Below are positions 12,701 through 25,329 of a stretch of 64,000 bases of DNA, piece after piece (within the stretch, counting starts at the first letter, position 1; each line of letters begins with the position of its first letter). A model generated the notes under the pieces. That model was given only the letters and a program-made list of their open reading frames with translations, was not told the origin of the DNA and searched no databases. The position numbers and the translations under genes are program-made. Source of the DNA: Nymphaea colorata. Taxonomy: Eukaryota > Streptophyta > Magnoliopsida > Nymphaeales > Nymphaeaceae. The DNA is taken from the NCBI RefSeq assembly GCF_008831285.2, contig NC_045143.1, positions 11,109,503-11,173,502 on the forward strand, in the 5' to 3' direction.

Positions 12701-14479
12701 TATAACTAAACTCCAACCAGATTGTACCAATAAAACTTCTCCTTTGTTTTTCTTTTAGTCTTGAAGACGGCAAGTCTGAAACCCTGTCTCCGTAAGGAAT
12801 GATAGGAGAAAACAAAGCCCAATCAGATAAGTCTAAGCAAGTACTCTTCCCCTTGGCATTTCTTCACTTACAACCTGTTGCCTAACTTGTACAAAATTGA
12901 CCACCAACTGTCCGCCCGTATTGTCCTTTTCCCTCCTACTTTTTGTTTGTTTTCTACCACCATGTTGGAACCCCAATTGCCAACAAGGTTTTGTTTGTTT
13001 CTCTTCTTTCCTAATCTCACTTTTTCACTTGTACGACCATCAATGTGATGAAAAACGGGTTGTTATAAATTTTATATATGCTTTCCACATTTCTTAAACT
13101 TTGAATTAATCTAATAGATTTATTTATTTTTTAAATGTAAAGTATTATGCTTCGCTTTTACATCAAGGATAATGGAAATCTTTGAACAGAAGAATTTGTC
13201 ACCAGCTTTTTTTAGTGTTGGTGGAAATCAGGACCTAACCTTGACTTTGGCTTTAGGACTTCTTCATATAATTGCTTGAATGGCCGCGCCATTGCATTTG
13301 CAGGTCATTAGGTAGGTGAAGGGATGATGGTCACGTTTGAATAAAGTGATTCAAGTAGAGAAGATAGCCAACTTCAGAAGCGGACTATTGTTATTAGTTG
13401 TTGGTGCTTTAGAACAAGCTCTATGGCTGGATGAATCAAAACCACATGTTTTTTTTCGTTCTTCTAAAACTAAAACTCAATGATATGTTTGAATGTTTTT
13501 CCAAAAGGAACTTCACTTATTGTACAATATAAAATTGATCTAGTTGATGTTTGGAATGAAAGATGCACCCTTTCCTTAAATAAAAACAAAAGTTATACTT
13601 CCTAAAAAAAAGCATATTTAATTCTGTGAAGTTTATGATGAATGTATCTGTTTACATGCAAAATTTATCAAGTGGGTCAAGTAGCTCGGAATTCCCCTGC
13701 AGGTAGACGTGAAGAAGCAACCTTGTAGGAGGAAGAAGCTGAGTATTGGAAATGGTGAATTGAGAAGCTCGACAATGCCTAGCTAGAGGAGGAGGAGAAC
13801 ATCAAGAGATTAAAGGAAATCCTTCTATCAGATCTTTATCATTGATCCACCCCAGCAAATTAACCTGTCTACAGTTTTCAATCCAAACATGTTGATTGAT
13901 CTGAAATCCGGCTACTTGCTTCACTAGTGACTCATGGTTCACCAATAAGTTCTCAGGTGCATTCCATTAATTACATCATGCAAATATTTCCCCCATTGCA
14001 TTCCCAAAATGTGTGACCACATTAAAATTGTAGAGAAGGAAATTCTGCTACCAAATCTTTATGGCTGATCTTGTCTAGTGCCAAGTAGTTCTCAATCTTC
14101 ATATGTTGCTTCATCTAAAACCTGACCAGTTATTTCACGGCAATTCTTGGTTCACCAACAAATTTATAAGTGATTCTATTGTTATGGAAACATTTCCTAA
14201 TTATCATACACCCAGAATAAGGGTTCTGGAAATTACAAAGTAGAATATGAAGTTCTGTTCCCTATAGAATGGCATCTTCTACTAGCAACTGAAGATTTTG
14301 GGCTTTGTTCTTAGATGCCTAGAATCTTGAGACCTGCCGATAGCCCTAGATTTGAGTCCTCTAAATCCTTTTCTTTTTCACCAGCTTCTTGTTCTAGATT
14401 GGACTACTGTCCCCCACCATTGTTCCTCTTGTATAGGTTTGATCAAACAAGCATCAACATCAAGCGTGAGCAATCTTTA
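12701..14479. other. Intergenic, nothing recognised
   Basis: Short open frames only. I saw no RNA gene and no recognisable transposon domain. Confidence 0.45.
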
Positions 14480-14664
14480 GGTTGTGTTTGATTCACCATG
14501 GATCTGAGATCCCTTTGATCTCAAATCCTCTCCCTCCTATCTGATCTTAAATCCATGGCTTTGAACATGTAACATGGATTTGAAATCCATGCTACTGAGG
14601 ATCTTCCCAAACAAGTCTCCTAATGTGGCATCAGATGTAAGATCCAAGGCTATCAAACGCAACC
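14480..14664. mobile_element. Small MITE with terminal inverted repeats
   Basis: The ends GGTTGTGTTTGAT and ATCAAACGCAACC form a near-perfect 13-bp inverted repeat around a 185-bp non-coding core. The core contains further palindromic words (GGATTTGAAATCC, GATCTGAGATCC). No convincing target duplication is visible, so the superfamily is open. Confidence 0.6.
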
Positions 14665-15011
14665 GAAACTTGCTCAAGCCACTCGCTTTTTGCAGTTGGT
14701 TCCTACCTAGTTTCTCTTTTTAAGGGTCACACTCGTCACAATTGTGAACAAAATTGGAGTCGGGATCCGCGGATCAGATATTGTACCTTCACAATGTGTC
14801 CTACTTTTTCTATGCTTGTTTCAAAACAAGAATTTTTTATTTGTACTACAACTGCACTTCTTTGATCCCTAGTGACCTCCACAAGGGATTCTAACATTCT
14901 CACCTAGACGATGCCAGACTAACCTAACCTAACCCACCATAATGAGGAAAAGCAAAAACCAACGCTATAAATTCAAAGATTCAAAAGCTCACCACAAGAT
15001 GATCAATTTTT

Positions 15012-15290
15012 GTCAGCCAATTTGGGTATGTTTGCAAACCAACGGTACATTTTTTGGCCACCAGTAATTTGTCGGTTTTTTGTAGTATCATTATTGTCAA
15101 ACTCAATGCTTACACTACAATCGCAGGTAAAAGAGTTAACTAAACAAACATTGAAGAAGAAGACACTATCCGAGGGTTTGCAAGTAGCAGAGTACTTATT
15201 CAATAAGGGTTTATTTGATCCAATCATACCATGTAATCTTTTGAAAGGTCTTCCGAGTGAGTTGTTTCAGTTCTATAGTTTTTTTGTCAG
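15012..15290 (+). pseudogene. accD: Nuclear insert of plastid accD (C-terminal part), decayed
   Basis: accD encodes the plastid carboxyltransferase beta subunit of acetyl-CoA carboxylase. In one frame at about 15140-15260 the translation reads [19 protein letters not shown], followed by [17 protein letters not shown]. This is the conserved C-terminus of plastid AccD. Upstream, 15018-15040 and 15090-15126 match the preceding accD DNA. Between them sits an extra segment of about 50 bp (about 15040-15089) absent from accD as I know it. An extra base near 15136-15140 shifts the frame, and the original frame then meets a stop at once. The N-terminal half is absent and psaI is not evident downstream. 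A short nuclear plastid-DNA insert, rather than a working gene, fits best. A mitochondrial intermediate cannot be excluded. Confidence 0.75.
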
Positions 15291-17017
15291 CCATCGAACT
15301 TGTGCAAAGAAATTCAAGTACTCAAAAAGTAGAAGTAGGAGAGTGATAAATTTAGTTATCTATAAGCAAAAAGGCAACTCAATTTGTTTGTCAATGAAAC
15401 TTTCTTCGCTGGCATAAAGAAAAGAGGAGTTATTATCCATGGTTGGGAGGGACCCCTTCTCAAGCTCTAGCCAGTTTAGCTTAAGTTCTTTAACATCCCC
15501 TTTGTTGGTGCTAATATTCCTAAAGTTTGCCTTATTCTATACCTTGTGCCTTTGCTTGGCAGCCAGGAGATGTACTTGAGGAAAGGGAAGGCTAGAAGGA
15601 AAGAGGGTTTGGCGGTACAGTACTAAAGGTCCTCATACTTTCCAATGGCTTTAAACATTCAATATGAAGGGAAAAAACAAAACAGACAGATGAGAAGCAG
15701 AGAGGTGGGGCTCATCATGGGGATACAAGAGAAGTACGTTACTTTTTTTCTGGCTGAAAGTTTGAGATAATCACCAAGATTTTTTTTTTTTTTTAAATCT
15801 GACTTGCTTATTGGTTAAATAATGTTTTTTTTTTTTTTTTAGTCGACTCACTACCCATCATTCCAAATGCTTCCTTCTAGCTACGCTATAACATACCTTC
15901 AAAAGTTGATCTTTACGAAGGAGTATTAAGCTAGCCTTTAACTCTGGAAAAAAAAAATATTATTATATTTTGAAATGCAAGTTCAACTCATACCAAGGAA
16001 TCTTTTGATTCATTAATTATATTCCTATGTAGGTGTGTGATATCACTTATGCGGGCCAGGGAGCTTCCAGCAGCTACTTGGAGCCCTTTCTGGCCACTTG
16101 CTTGAGGGCATTCCAATCACAAAGAAAGCCTTGATAGAATTCATTGGATTTCTTGCAAAGTAGTAGAGCCTGTGTGTAGTGTTACCATTCTCTCAAGAAC
16201 ACAAAATAGTGGTTCTTTTTTAATACTCCACTCATGCATGCAGAGTTATTTCATAGCTTTCTACTAAGCAATAGATGCAACAGGATAGACGCATGAGCTG
16301 ACTTAAGAAATAGCTTTTTCTGTGCTCAAAGAGCTTTGTCTCCAAACAAATTTGTCCATATATTTTCTCACATTCTGAGCAAAGTTCATAATTTGTAGGA
16401 ACATCCTATGGTGCTAATCAAAGAAGCAGCTTCATAATAATTCTCTAATTTTTCTGCATCTTTTTCTTTAGATTGAGACCTTCCAAAAAGCAATTGGCTC
16501 TTTTAAGATTTCTTTTTTATTTGTTGTTTTCGTAATGTTGAAAATATGTTGTTTCCTTATCAAAGAATGGCCCCTTAGTAGAGCAAAGCTTCATCAAAGT
16601 CATGAGTAAGGATCGTTTTAAGCAGGCAAAAATCCAATCAATCTTCAAAAATGAAATGAAAGAAAAAAGAATCCCATTTTCTTTGCTTGAAACAAGCCTA
16701 CAGTTGCTACAATGCCTACAATCACTAAGGAGCCTACATGGTCATTGTGACTAGAATTTAGCTTTGTCTGTTAGATGAAACCAACCTGTTTGACTCTCTT
16801 CAGGTCCCAGAAAAGTAACATTCTTTATTCCTTTTCTTTTTTGCGTTAAAAATAATTTGTAATTGCAAGTGGATCCTAAAATTTGAGATCCATATCCAAG
16901 GTAAGATGATGGGGACGATGGAGTAAATGAAGGTCTAGCTAGAAAGTACAACTTCCTAAGCATTCCTTGAAGATGATGATTTTAAATATGTTGTTTTGAA
17001 ATCATCCCCATGTGAAA

Positions 17018-17020
<3 letters not shown>
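15291..17020. other. Intergenic; homopolymer and AT tracts
   Basis: T-runs at about 15781-15795 and 15826-15840. No gene or known repeat is recognised. The accD similarity does not continue into this stretch. Confidence 0.45.

Positions 17021-17050
<30 letters not shown>
17021..17050. repeat. (TA)n microsatellite
   Basis: A 30-bp uninterrupted TA run. Confidence 0.95.
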
Positions 17051-17052
<2 letters not shown>

Positions 17053-17154
17053 GCCATTGAGGTAACTTTTGGTGCAACAAAAAAGAGAGTTTCACAAAAA
17101 TAGTAAAGCTCGCACTCCTCCCACCGTAACCTTCTTTGTCTCTTTTGTACCTCT

Positions 17155-17315
17155 TCTCAAAAGTTCATTTTGTTTATCGATATTCCAAAAGCTGCTTCAT
17201 TTGTGTGGCCATATTCGCTCTTCTCATCCACATTTATCAAAAGTTCTTGTAGTTTATCGATATTTCAAAAACTGCTTCATTGGTGTGGCTATATTCACTT
17301 CTCATACAAATGTAC
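17155..17315. repeat. Direct tandem duplication, 80 bp x 2
   Basis: AAGTTCATTTTGTTTATCGAT at 17161 recurs as AAGTTCTTGTAGTTTATCGAT at 17241, with the following 60 bp also conserved (CCAAAAGCTGCTTCATTTG versus TCAAAAACTGCTTCATTGG). The 138-codon frame at 17069-17485 owes part of its length to this duplication, and I do not consider it a gene. Confidence 0.8.
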
Positions 17316-18770
17316 ATAAAGAGGATGGGGTGCAAAGTACAGTGAACAAGGCGCTTTGCATGGAGAATCCATCAAAAGATCAATCCTTTCAATTGAACAC
17401 AACACTGACTTCGACCAGGTTCTTCATCAGTCTCCTGGCCCATAACTTGACTATGAAAATGGATTTGCCTGCTTGCATAACATAAGATGAATGTGAGAGG
17501 GATGCAGAGAGATTTTAATTGTGAAAGTTGCATTAATATTATAGTAGCAATTTGTTGGTTGCTTTACAACAAAAACATTCTATTTTGAGTGAGTAATTCA
17601 TCCTATGAAAAGAGAACTGAACCTTCCACTCAACCCAATGTCTCCATATGTTACAGAGTCTGCTTTTTGGTGTCTTGGAGTGCTGCCCCTATCAAGTTTT
17701 CAACTTATACATCAGTAAACCCCTTGTTTGCAACACACGTAATTGATGCCTTGAGGATTCAAAACAGAGATTGGCCGCCTACCAACCCTGTTCCGTCCAT
17801 TGCACCAACAACGTTGGGGACGAAAACCTCACATTCGAAGACAAATAAATGTATTCAACATCCACGGTCCATCGTCTCCTATGCCAAGTCCTTGTAGATT
17901 TGATGTTTGACAAAGAAAAGATGTGCACATGTGATGGCTTTCCATGTACTATAGCCCAGTAGGTCAAGTTGATTAAAAATGAACCAAAATCAGTCTCAAC
18001 CAACAACGTTTTCCAAATTCCACTAATCGACCAAATATAGACAGTCGACCCATATTTAACGCCAAGTATCCAAAAATATACAAAATTATTGTGTTATGCA
18101 TCTTTTTAATTGCCAGTTATTGTAATGTTCATAAGAGTCAACAGTGATTACCCATTGCTAGAGGTGGCAGGCAAGTGGTCAGACATTTGTTAAAGGTGTT
18201 GAGTTAAAGACCAAGGGCGCAAGGCTCAGACCTACCATGGGACATCCTGAGCATTCTCACATTAGTGTCGTCCTAAACCATATATATATCAGTCAGGACC
18301 CAATTATAGCTGGGCCACCCTAGGCTTGGGCTTGATCCGGATTAGTGGCAGAGACAAGTGTAAGCTAATGTGGGCGATTGCCGACGCCAGTCTATAGAAA
18401 TTATTTTCTTTACACATTAAAAACTTAATGAATTTTATTTATTTATATATGAGTGCGCTTTCAAGTTTAATATATATACCATTAGTGTCCTTAAGCTAAA
18501 TTTTTTTTGGCTATGCCAATGGGCCAGACCTTTGTTTGGTGCCGGCTGATCCACCCCAATTTACATTGATCTGATCAGATCCCAAGCTGATTCAGTTGTC
18601 CATGTTTCATTAGCCATTGTGGATCGGGTGCCCCAAACCCCGGCAGGTACCTAGCCAGTGTTAGTCTTATACATATTGGTGTTCTCATGCATATTATGAT
18701 TTTTTAGCAAGGAAACACCCGAAATATGGCACCAAATAATGGACATGCCGATCCATATACATTCCCTAAG
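17316..18770. other. Intergenic, nothing firmly recognised
   Basis: At about 18165-18290 there is a GC-richer stretch with weak A-box-like and B-box-like words, as in tRNA-derived SINEs, but neither box is convincing. No gene is seen. Confidence 0.35.
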
Positions 18771-19020
18771 CATTTCTCCATCATTTTTCCTTTTGAACCA
18801 TCAAAACTGATTTAAACTTTTTAATTTTATTTGATTTAGTTTGTTTCTAACTGTTTTTTGAAAGTTATTGTGTATTAACATGTAAGTTATCACTTTTTTA
18901 TTTAAATATTGCTTTCATTTTTATTTATGTATGTATGTGTCTTCTGTTGTACCCTTATACCTATATTTTCTAATGTTGCCGCATTCACGCATCTTTATAT
19001 ACCCATGTGACTTAGGAAAA
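18771..19020. repeat. Dispersed repeat shared with 59510-59775
   Basis: The two segments share the order of several words: TTTAATTTTATTTGATTTA, GTTATTGT(GTA/TCA)TTAACAT, AATATTGCTTTCATTTT, CCTATATTTTCTAATGTT and finally CCCATGTGACTTAGG. They have the same orientation and roughly 75% identity by eye. The element class is not known. Confidence 0.55.
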
Positions 19021-19262
19021 AAAGTCTCATTTTAACGGGAAAAAGTACACCTGAAAAAAGTTTCAAGCGCGCACCTAACCCCTCTAAATTATTATTATTT
19101 TCAACAAGTTCCAAGAAAAAACTAAGGCACAAACTCTTTTTATGAGTGGCGGCCAAACACCTAACGAGCACAGGCTGCTGGTCTCAAGTTGTACACCTAC
19201 ATTAATTTACTTAATGGTAAACAAATTAACTTTGCCGCTTGAGTACATATGTCCTCTTGACT

Positions 19263-19452
19263 CAGGGGCGGAGCCAAAGAGGCCCACATGGGTCTGGCCC
19301 CACCTCAATTTTTTAAAAAAAAAATTACATATAAATTTGAGAAAGTTTTAGTTGTTTTATATAAAAATTTTGAAAAATGATATTTAGGCCCGTGTTAAAA
19401 TTTGGAAACTTTAGTTCGACTCCTCTCATGAAAAATTTCTGGTTCCACTCTG
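19263..19452. mobile_element. hAT-like MITE (family A)
   Basis: The left end is CAGGGGCGGAGCC and the right end is GGTTCCACTCTG. Inside are the family hallmarks GGCCCCACCTCAATTTTTT, ACATATAAATTT and GAAAAATGATATTT. It is about 190 bp and non-coding. The flanking 8-mers (TCTTGACT and CTTTAACT) agree at only five positions, so the target duplication is weak in this copy. Confidence 0.65.
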
Positions 19453-19849
19453 CTTTAACTTGCATTACTATAGTAAATTTCATTTTTTACTAGTGGTAAA
19501 ACCCTTGATAGTAAAAACCCCTCAACTACGTACTTATATATACCTCTTTTGTCCCACGGTAACTAATATCTATATCTGAATGCATGAAAGCTACGGCCTA
19601 CCCTCTTAGAGTTGCCATGCCAACTACTGTTATTGTTTAATTTAATAGCCAATGGAACTTCATTTTCCATAATTTGACCCATGGGATGGCGTTCAACGAG
19701 ACTTCAAGAAACAGCTACAAAATTTTGGCTATCTAGTTATAAAATTTATAGTTTTGAGGAATACCAATATATAAATGAAAAAAATTGCTCTAGAGTATAA
19801 ATATGAAAATAAACATTTTTTTCTGGTTTTATATGAACAATTGCCCGCA

Positions 19850-19995
19850 CAGTGCCTACCCCTGAGTCGACTTAGCGTAAATGAGTTAAACAAGTCGAGC
19901 TTGAGCTTGACGTTGCATTGTCAAGCCGAGCTCGAGCCTATTCTATGGAGCTCAAAGTTTCTGAGTCGACTTGGGCTCGAGCTTCCTGCACGAAC
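19850..19995. repeat. GAGCTCGAGC-rich dispersed repeat
   Basis: Dense variants of AGTCGACTT, CGAGCTTGAGCTTG and GGGCTCGAGCTT, like the repeat at 12285-12700. An open frame of 132 codons runs across it (19775-20173) but resembles no protein family I recognise. Confidence 0.35.
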
Positions 19996-20505
19996 CAAAT
20001 CACTCATGAGCCCTAGAGAAAAAGTCTTTCAAACCAGATGCAGATCTCCCACTTCCTACGTAATAAACCCAAAAGAAAATGATGAAGTCACACTTTCTTT
20101 AGGTCGATCGGTCCGCTTAATAAAATGTTCGAACGACAAAAATAGTTTGCATGTTTCACGGCATGATTATTGAGAAGCATTTCCAATAGAAGACTCTTGA
20201 AGCTTGTTTCTTGTTCTTTGTCTATTGTCTATTGAGAGGGAGAAAGCATAGTCTTTTTTGGACATATCACACCTGCCAAGCCATGAAGTCAAACACTTCT
20301 TCAAGTCCTGCGGTTGTTTGTTTCCACCAAGCGACCAAAAGTGTAGTCAAGGGACTACTGAGCTCTACACCCAACCACCTTCTGAGTGTGCTGAGACTTT
20401 GTTTCTAAAGAGGGGAAAAGGTTGGCTTAGCTCGTGCATTGACGAGCCAAGATGAAGTTCAAGCAACATAAAGTCAGGTCAACATTGGCTCTATATTTTG
20501 TAGAA

Positions 20506-20698
20506 GAGGGGCGAAGCTAGAAGTTTTTTTATGAGGGGAGCCGAATTAAAGTTTCTAAATTTTGACATAAGCCGAAATATCATTTTTTAAATTTTTATTT
20601 AAGACAAATAAAATTTTCTAAAATTTACATGTAATTTTTTTAAAAAAATTTGAGGCGGGGCCAAGGCCCATGCCGGCTCCCCCTTCCCTCCGCCCTTG
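20506..20698. mobile_element. hAT-like MITE (family A), opposite orientation
   Basis: Family A hallmarks occur in reverse order relative to the copy at 19263: GGGGCGAAGCTAG, GCCGAATTAAAGTTTCTAAA, ATATCATTTTTTAAATTTTT, then GGCGGGGCCAAGGCCCA and CTCCGCCCTTG. About 193 bp. No clear 8-bp target duplication. Confidence 0.65.
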
Positions 20699-20759
20699 AA
20701 GCTGGTTGTCGTCTTCTCAGTCCACTAATTTTTTCATGCATATTTGAAAGGACCGTGAC

Positions 20760-20932
20760 CAGGGGCAAAGTCATGATTTTGTTTAGGGGCGGGCCAAATA
20801 ATCCAACCTCAAAATTGAGTAGGGCCAAACTGAACCTAAGTAAGAAAAAATATATTGAACAACTAAAATTTTTTATTTTTCTAATGTAATTTTTTTTTTC
20901 CAGCTAGTTCTGGACGGGCTACTCCGCCGCTG
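20760..20932. mobile_element. hAT-like MITE (family A) with 8-bp target duplication
   Basis: It starts CAGGGGCAAAG and ends ACTCCGCCGCTG. It is flanked by ACCGTGAC (20752-20759) and ACCGCGAC (20933-20940), which match at seven of eight positions. The 8-bp duplication and CAGGGGCGG-type ends point to the hAT superfamily. The interior (GGGCGGGCCAAAT...TCAAAATTGAG) is a shortened family A sequence. Confidence 0.7.
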
Positions 20933-21555
20933 ACCGCGACCAATCGCCCCATAACCCATAGGCCCCTTTTATTTCATGGGAAAATGGTCGAATTTCTTAT
21001 GAATACATGCATGGCAAAGAGAGATATCCCCAAGAAGCAAAGCCCCTCCTCCTTTCCCCTTACACTTATAGCCAGCATTGTGACTTAGGTGGAAAAGCAT
21101 ACACAAGGAAAAATCAGCCGCATGTGGTAAGTATTTGACGGTTATTAATTACTTTCGTATAGGTTGCTTCTTGGGAACTAATGGAGCCAAACGCATAAAG
21201 GTTAATATTTATAGCAACTTATAAAGGTCAATATTTATGGCAACTTGTGTATAGAAATATTAAAAACAGTGACTGTTTTGAGCAATAAGAAAAGGATAGC
21301 GTGGTAACACTTTATATCGACTCGAGTCGAAGTGAATTAACTTGTCACTTACCAGCTCAACTGATCGATCAGTCTGCCTGGTTTTGATAACTTCATTTTT
21401 TGCATAAAGTATACTTCATATCTATTACATAGTGTTCTTTATTCATTATAAACACATAACATGTATATAATAACGTATATGCATACATAAGACACAAATT
21501 TTAGCAGCATATTTACTATAATGATGCAACTAATACACATATATATATATATAAC

Positions 21556-21736
21556 CAAGGGGCCGGCAGGGGCCATGGTCCCTATTCAAATATTCACCAA
21601 AAAAAAATTACATGTAATTTAAAAAAAAATCATTTAATTTATATAAAATTTTTGAAATATCATATTTTGAACCCTATTAAAATTTTTAAAATTATAGTTT
21701 GGTCTCCTTAATGAAAAATTCCTAGTTCCGCCCCTG
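21556..21736. mobile_element. hAT-like MITE (family A)
   Basis: It begins CAAGGGGCCGG and ends CTAGTTCCGCCCCTG. The interior has ACATGTAATTT, TTTATATAAAATTTTTGAAAT and ATTAAAATTTTTAAAATTATA as in the other copies. The target duplication is not clear because the left flank is a TA microsatellite. Confidence 0.65.
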
Positions 21737-22264
21737 GAACCATGAATCGTGAGACCCCACTAATCAAATACATGTCTTTCTTTTGGTGACTTGCCAATGA
21801 GGCTGTGGTCTCTTCTTCCAACTTTATTCACAGTCCAGTCCAGCATTTATGGATGACATGGTGCCTGAGCAATGGACATGTCTACCAGGCTGGCTCATGA
21901 CAGATCACTTCCATACCCACCAGTGTGGGTGAAGGCATTCAATGCAAGAAATGGTTGGTCTTGTTCTTTTCTAATGAGTGTGAGCCCCACTAGGGCTTAG
22001 CTGGGTTTGGGTAAAAACAAGGAACTAAACCCCAAAAACAAACTGCTCGTCCCAACCTAACTGGATTTCTTGTGACCATGGTTCTGATTGGGCCTGCTAT
22101 TTGGATTTCAAGCTAAATTGCAAACTTGGTAGGCTTCAATAAGAAAACTAAGAAGCAAAACTTCTTTTTCTAAAGTCGGGCTAAGGGACTGGTGGAAGCC
22201 AGTAGTCAGTTTGATTCTAGTGGGCCCCACTCCTTTGGACTATAAATAGTTGCAGTATGACACT

Positions 22265-22560
22265 CTTGTTGATGGGTGTATCACGGGTTAGGCTAGGCAT
22301 TGGGTCTGAGCTGAGGCCCACTTGATAACGTATTAGGCCAGCTCGGCTCGGCCCGATTTATTTTTTGTATATTATTTTTATTTAATAATGATATATATTT
22401 TATTATTAAAAATTATATTTAAAAATTTTTATTTTACGTTTAAAAAATATATTTTTTATTTTAACCAGGTCGGGCCCGAACTCGGATGTCAGGTATCAAG
22501 CCAGGCCCAAACTCAATTTTTGGGTGTCGGGCCAGCCCGGATGCCCATGCCACGTGTTCA
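22265..22560. mobile_element. GC-armed, AT-cored element (family B)
   Basis: Arms rich in GGCCCG/CGGGCC words (GGCCAGCTCGGCTCGGCCCG on the left, GTCGGGCCAGCCCGGATG on the right) flank an AT-only core of about 90 bp (about 22360-22460). Four copies with this architecture lie in the window, in both orientations. It behaves like a non-autonomous foldback or MITE-type element. The ends are not sharply defined. Confidence 0.5.
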
Positions 22561-22879
22561 CCTTCATCCCAATGAAATCTTAGACTGGGGGAGGTGGGGT
22601 GGAGGGGGGAGGATTTCGGCCCTTTTTTGGGCTGGTTCAATTGGTGGTTGATTGTTGATGTTGAAAAATAAGATTCAAGTCTAATTTAGGTTAATTCAGT
22701 TCTGTGTGTCGTCATGTAGGGGTACACATAGCTAAATTTGTTCATCGAAGGACCAAGTTTCTGGAAATTGCTCAAGGAACCTAAACTAAAATTTACAAGT
22801 ACCACATCAGTTAACCTATATGTATATATACTTTGCATGTTTTCTTTAGGCTTAAAGGATTTCAACCCAACCACATAAC

Positions 22880-23175
22880 AAAGATTAGATATGGAAAAAA
22901 AATGGATATCCAATTAAGAATTTGGATCAGATTCGGATATAGGAAATGACATCAATAAAATTCAGATCTGGGTTTAAGCAAATATTAACAAGATTGGATT
23001 CAGATATAGTTTTAATATATATATATATATAGTATCCATAATGCAAAGATTTATGACTTCTATTAAAAAAAAAGAAAAGTTTTTGTTCAGCTGAGTCAAC
23101 CCAATCAACTCAGCTGGCAAACTTGCTTGACTCACGCGAGTCGAGACCTGGACTCAACCAAGTTTGTCTTCATCG
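22880..23175. repeat. Degenerate dispersed repeats (GGATTYGGATA words; CTCAGCTGAGTC words)
   Basis: From 22900 to 23030 variants of TTTGGATCAGATTCGGATAT recur, as in 32690-32960. From 23090 to 23165 words such as CAACTCAGCTGGC and GACTCACGCGAGTCGAGAC form short palindromes. No coding signal. Confidence 0.35.
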
Positions 23176-24232
<1,057 letters not shown>

Positions 24233-24802
24233 TGTTTAGGTCACTAAAAACAGTTGCAAAATGTGCATTGGACAGCAACTGCTTTACACAGTTTTGAATG
24301 ATGGAGTGTAACTTTTGCCAAGCTTTTAACAAGAGGAAAAAAAAAATCTGGCTATTTGGCAGCCAGTGGAGACCTCTATCTCTTTATAGTTGGAGGGAGG
24401 AAGCAGAAATGGAGTGAGATTGGCTTTTGCTTTTTGATGGAGTATTTGGTATTTGTGCAAGCCTACAATTCATCTTAGTGGCAATGTATGCTTATGAAAA
24501 ATAATCAATCTCTTTCTTGTTGAGCTTCACTTCCATTTTGTCTTTTCCTCTAGCTTTCTTGCTCTCTTCCTTGTTTTTTCCACTTATGCTTGTGCTAAAT
24601 GAGTGAGCTCTTGTTTTATCATATGTGCATAACTTCAACAGGTCATTTCACTACAAGGTTTATTTATTGGTGCAGATCATAGAAAATGAAAGAAATATAA
24701 AGCCTAAAAAATAGAGGCATGCCCCAGAAGGGTGCTCTCTTTAGGACTTCAATTGCCATGTTTAGAGCTTTATTCCTAAGTTGCGAAAGGGATGATGAGA
24801 TT
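24233..24802. other. Intergenic, nothing recognised
   Basis: No gene, RNA or repeat signal identified. Confidence 0.45.
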
Positions 24803-24972
24803 CAGGGGCGGAGGGAGGGGGGCCCGCCTAGGTCATGGCCCGGGTGAGCGCAGGAAAAAAAAATATATTGAAAAAATCAAATTTTTTTAGTTTGGCCCAA
24901 CCCGTCGCTCTTTTTAGCCCGACCTGCGGACCGTTTGGCCTGCCTCTGAAAAAAATCCTGACTCCGCCCCTG
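24803..24972. mobile_element. hAT-like MITE (family A) with 8-bp target duplication
   Basis: The ends are CAGGGGCGGAG and CTCCGCCCCTG, a clean inverted repeat. The flanks are ATGAGATT (24795-24802) and ATGCGATT (24973-24980), seven of eight identical. It is 170 bp and non-coding. This is the best-preserved pair of ends in the family and defines it as hAT-like. Confidence 0.8.
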
Positions 24973-25329
24973 ATGCGATTGTATCCTTTGAGGACAACAA
25001 GGGTAACATCTCAAGAGACCTATGTCTCGCATACGTAGACAAGTTTTACTATATAAAAAATGTACACTCAAATTGCCAATGCAACAGAAAGCCAAAAACC
25101 TTAATTTATAATTATTGAACTGTTACAACTATTCATGAAAAACCTCAAACATTATGGCCTTTTAACTCTTAAAATTACAACTTTTAAAACTATACAACAT
25201 CCCCTTTCATGAAAACACACATACCCTAGAAAATAGTTTATTTATTTATTTTAATTTTAAAATATTTATTTTGTACTTTATTAACAATCCCCCACTATTT
25301 CCCAAATATGGTTGAACTAGTTGACTAAA

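Noticed and set aside
15010-15417. 135-codon frame as a working nuclear accD
   Set aside because: Only the C-terminal part is accD-like, the native frame is shifted and stopped near 15140, a 50-bp insert interrupts the match, and the tail after 15290 is unrelated.
17069-17485. 138-codon frame as a gene
   Set aside because: Its length is due to an 80-bp tandem duplication without stops; no family resemblance and no splice or promoter context.
18165-18290. tRNA-derived SINE
   Set aside because: A-box-like and B-box-like words are weak, there is no clear 3' tail and no target duplication.
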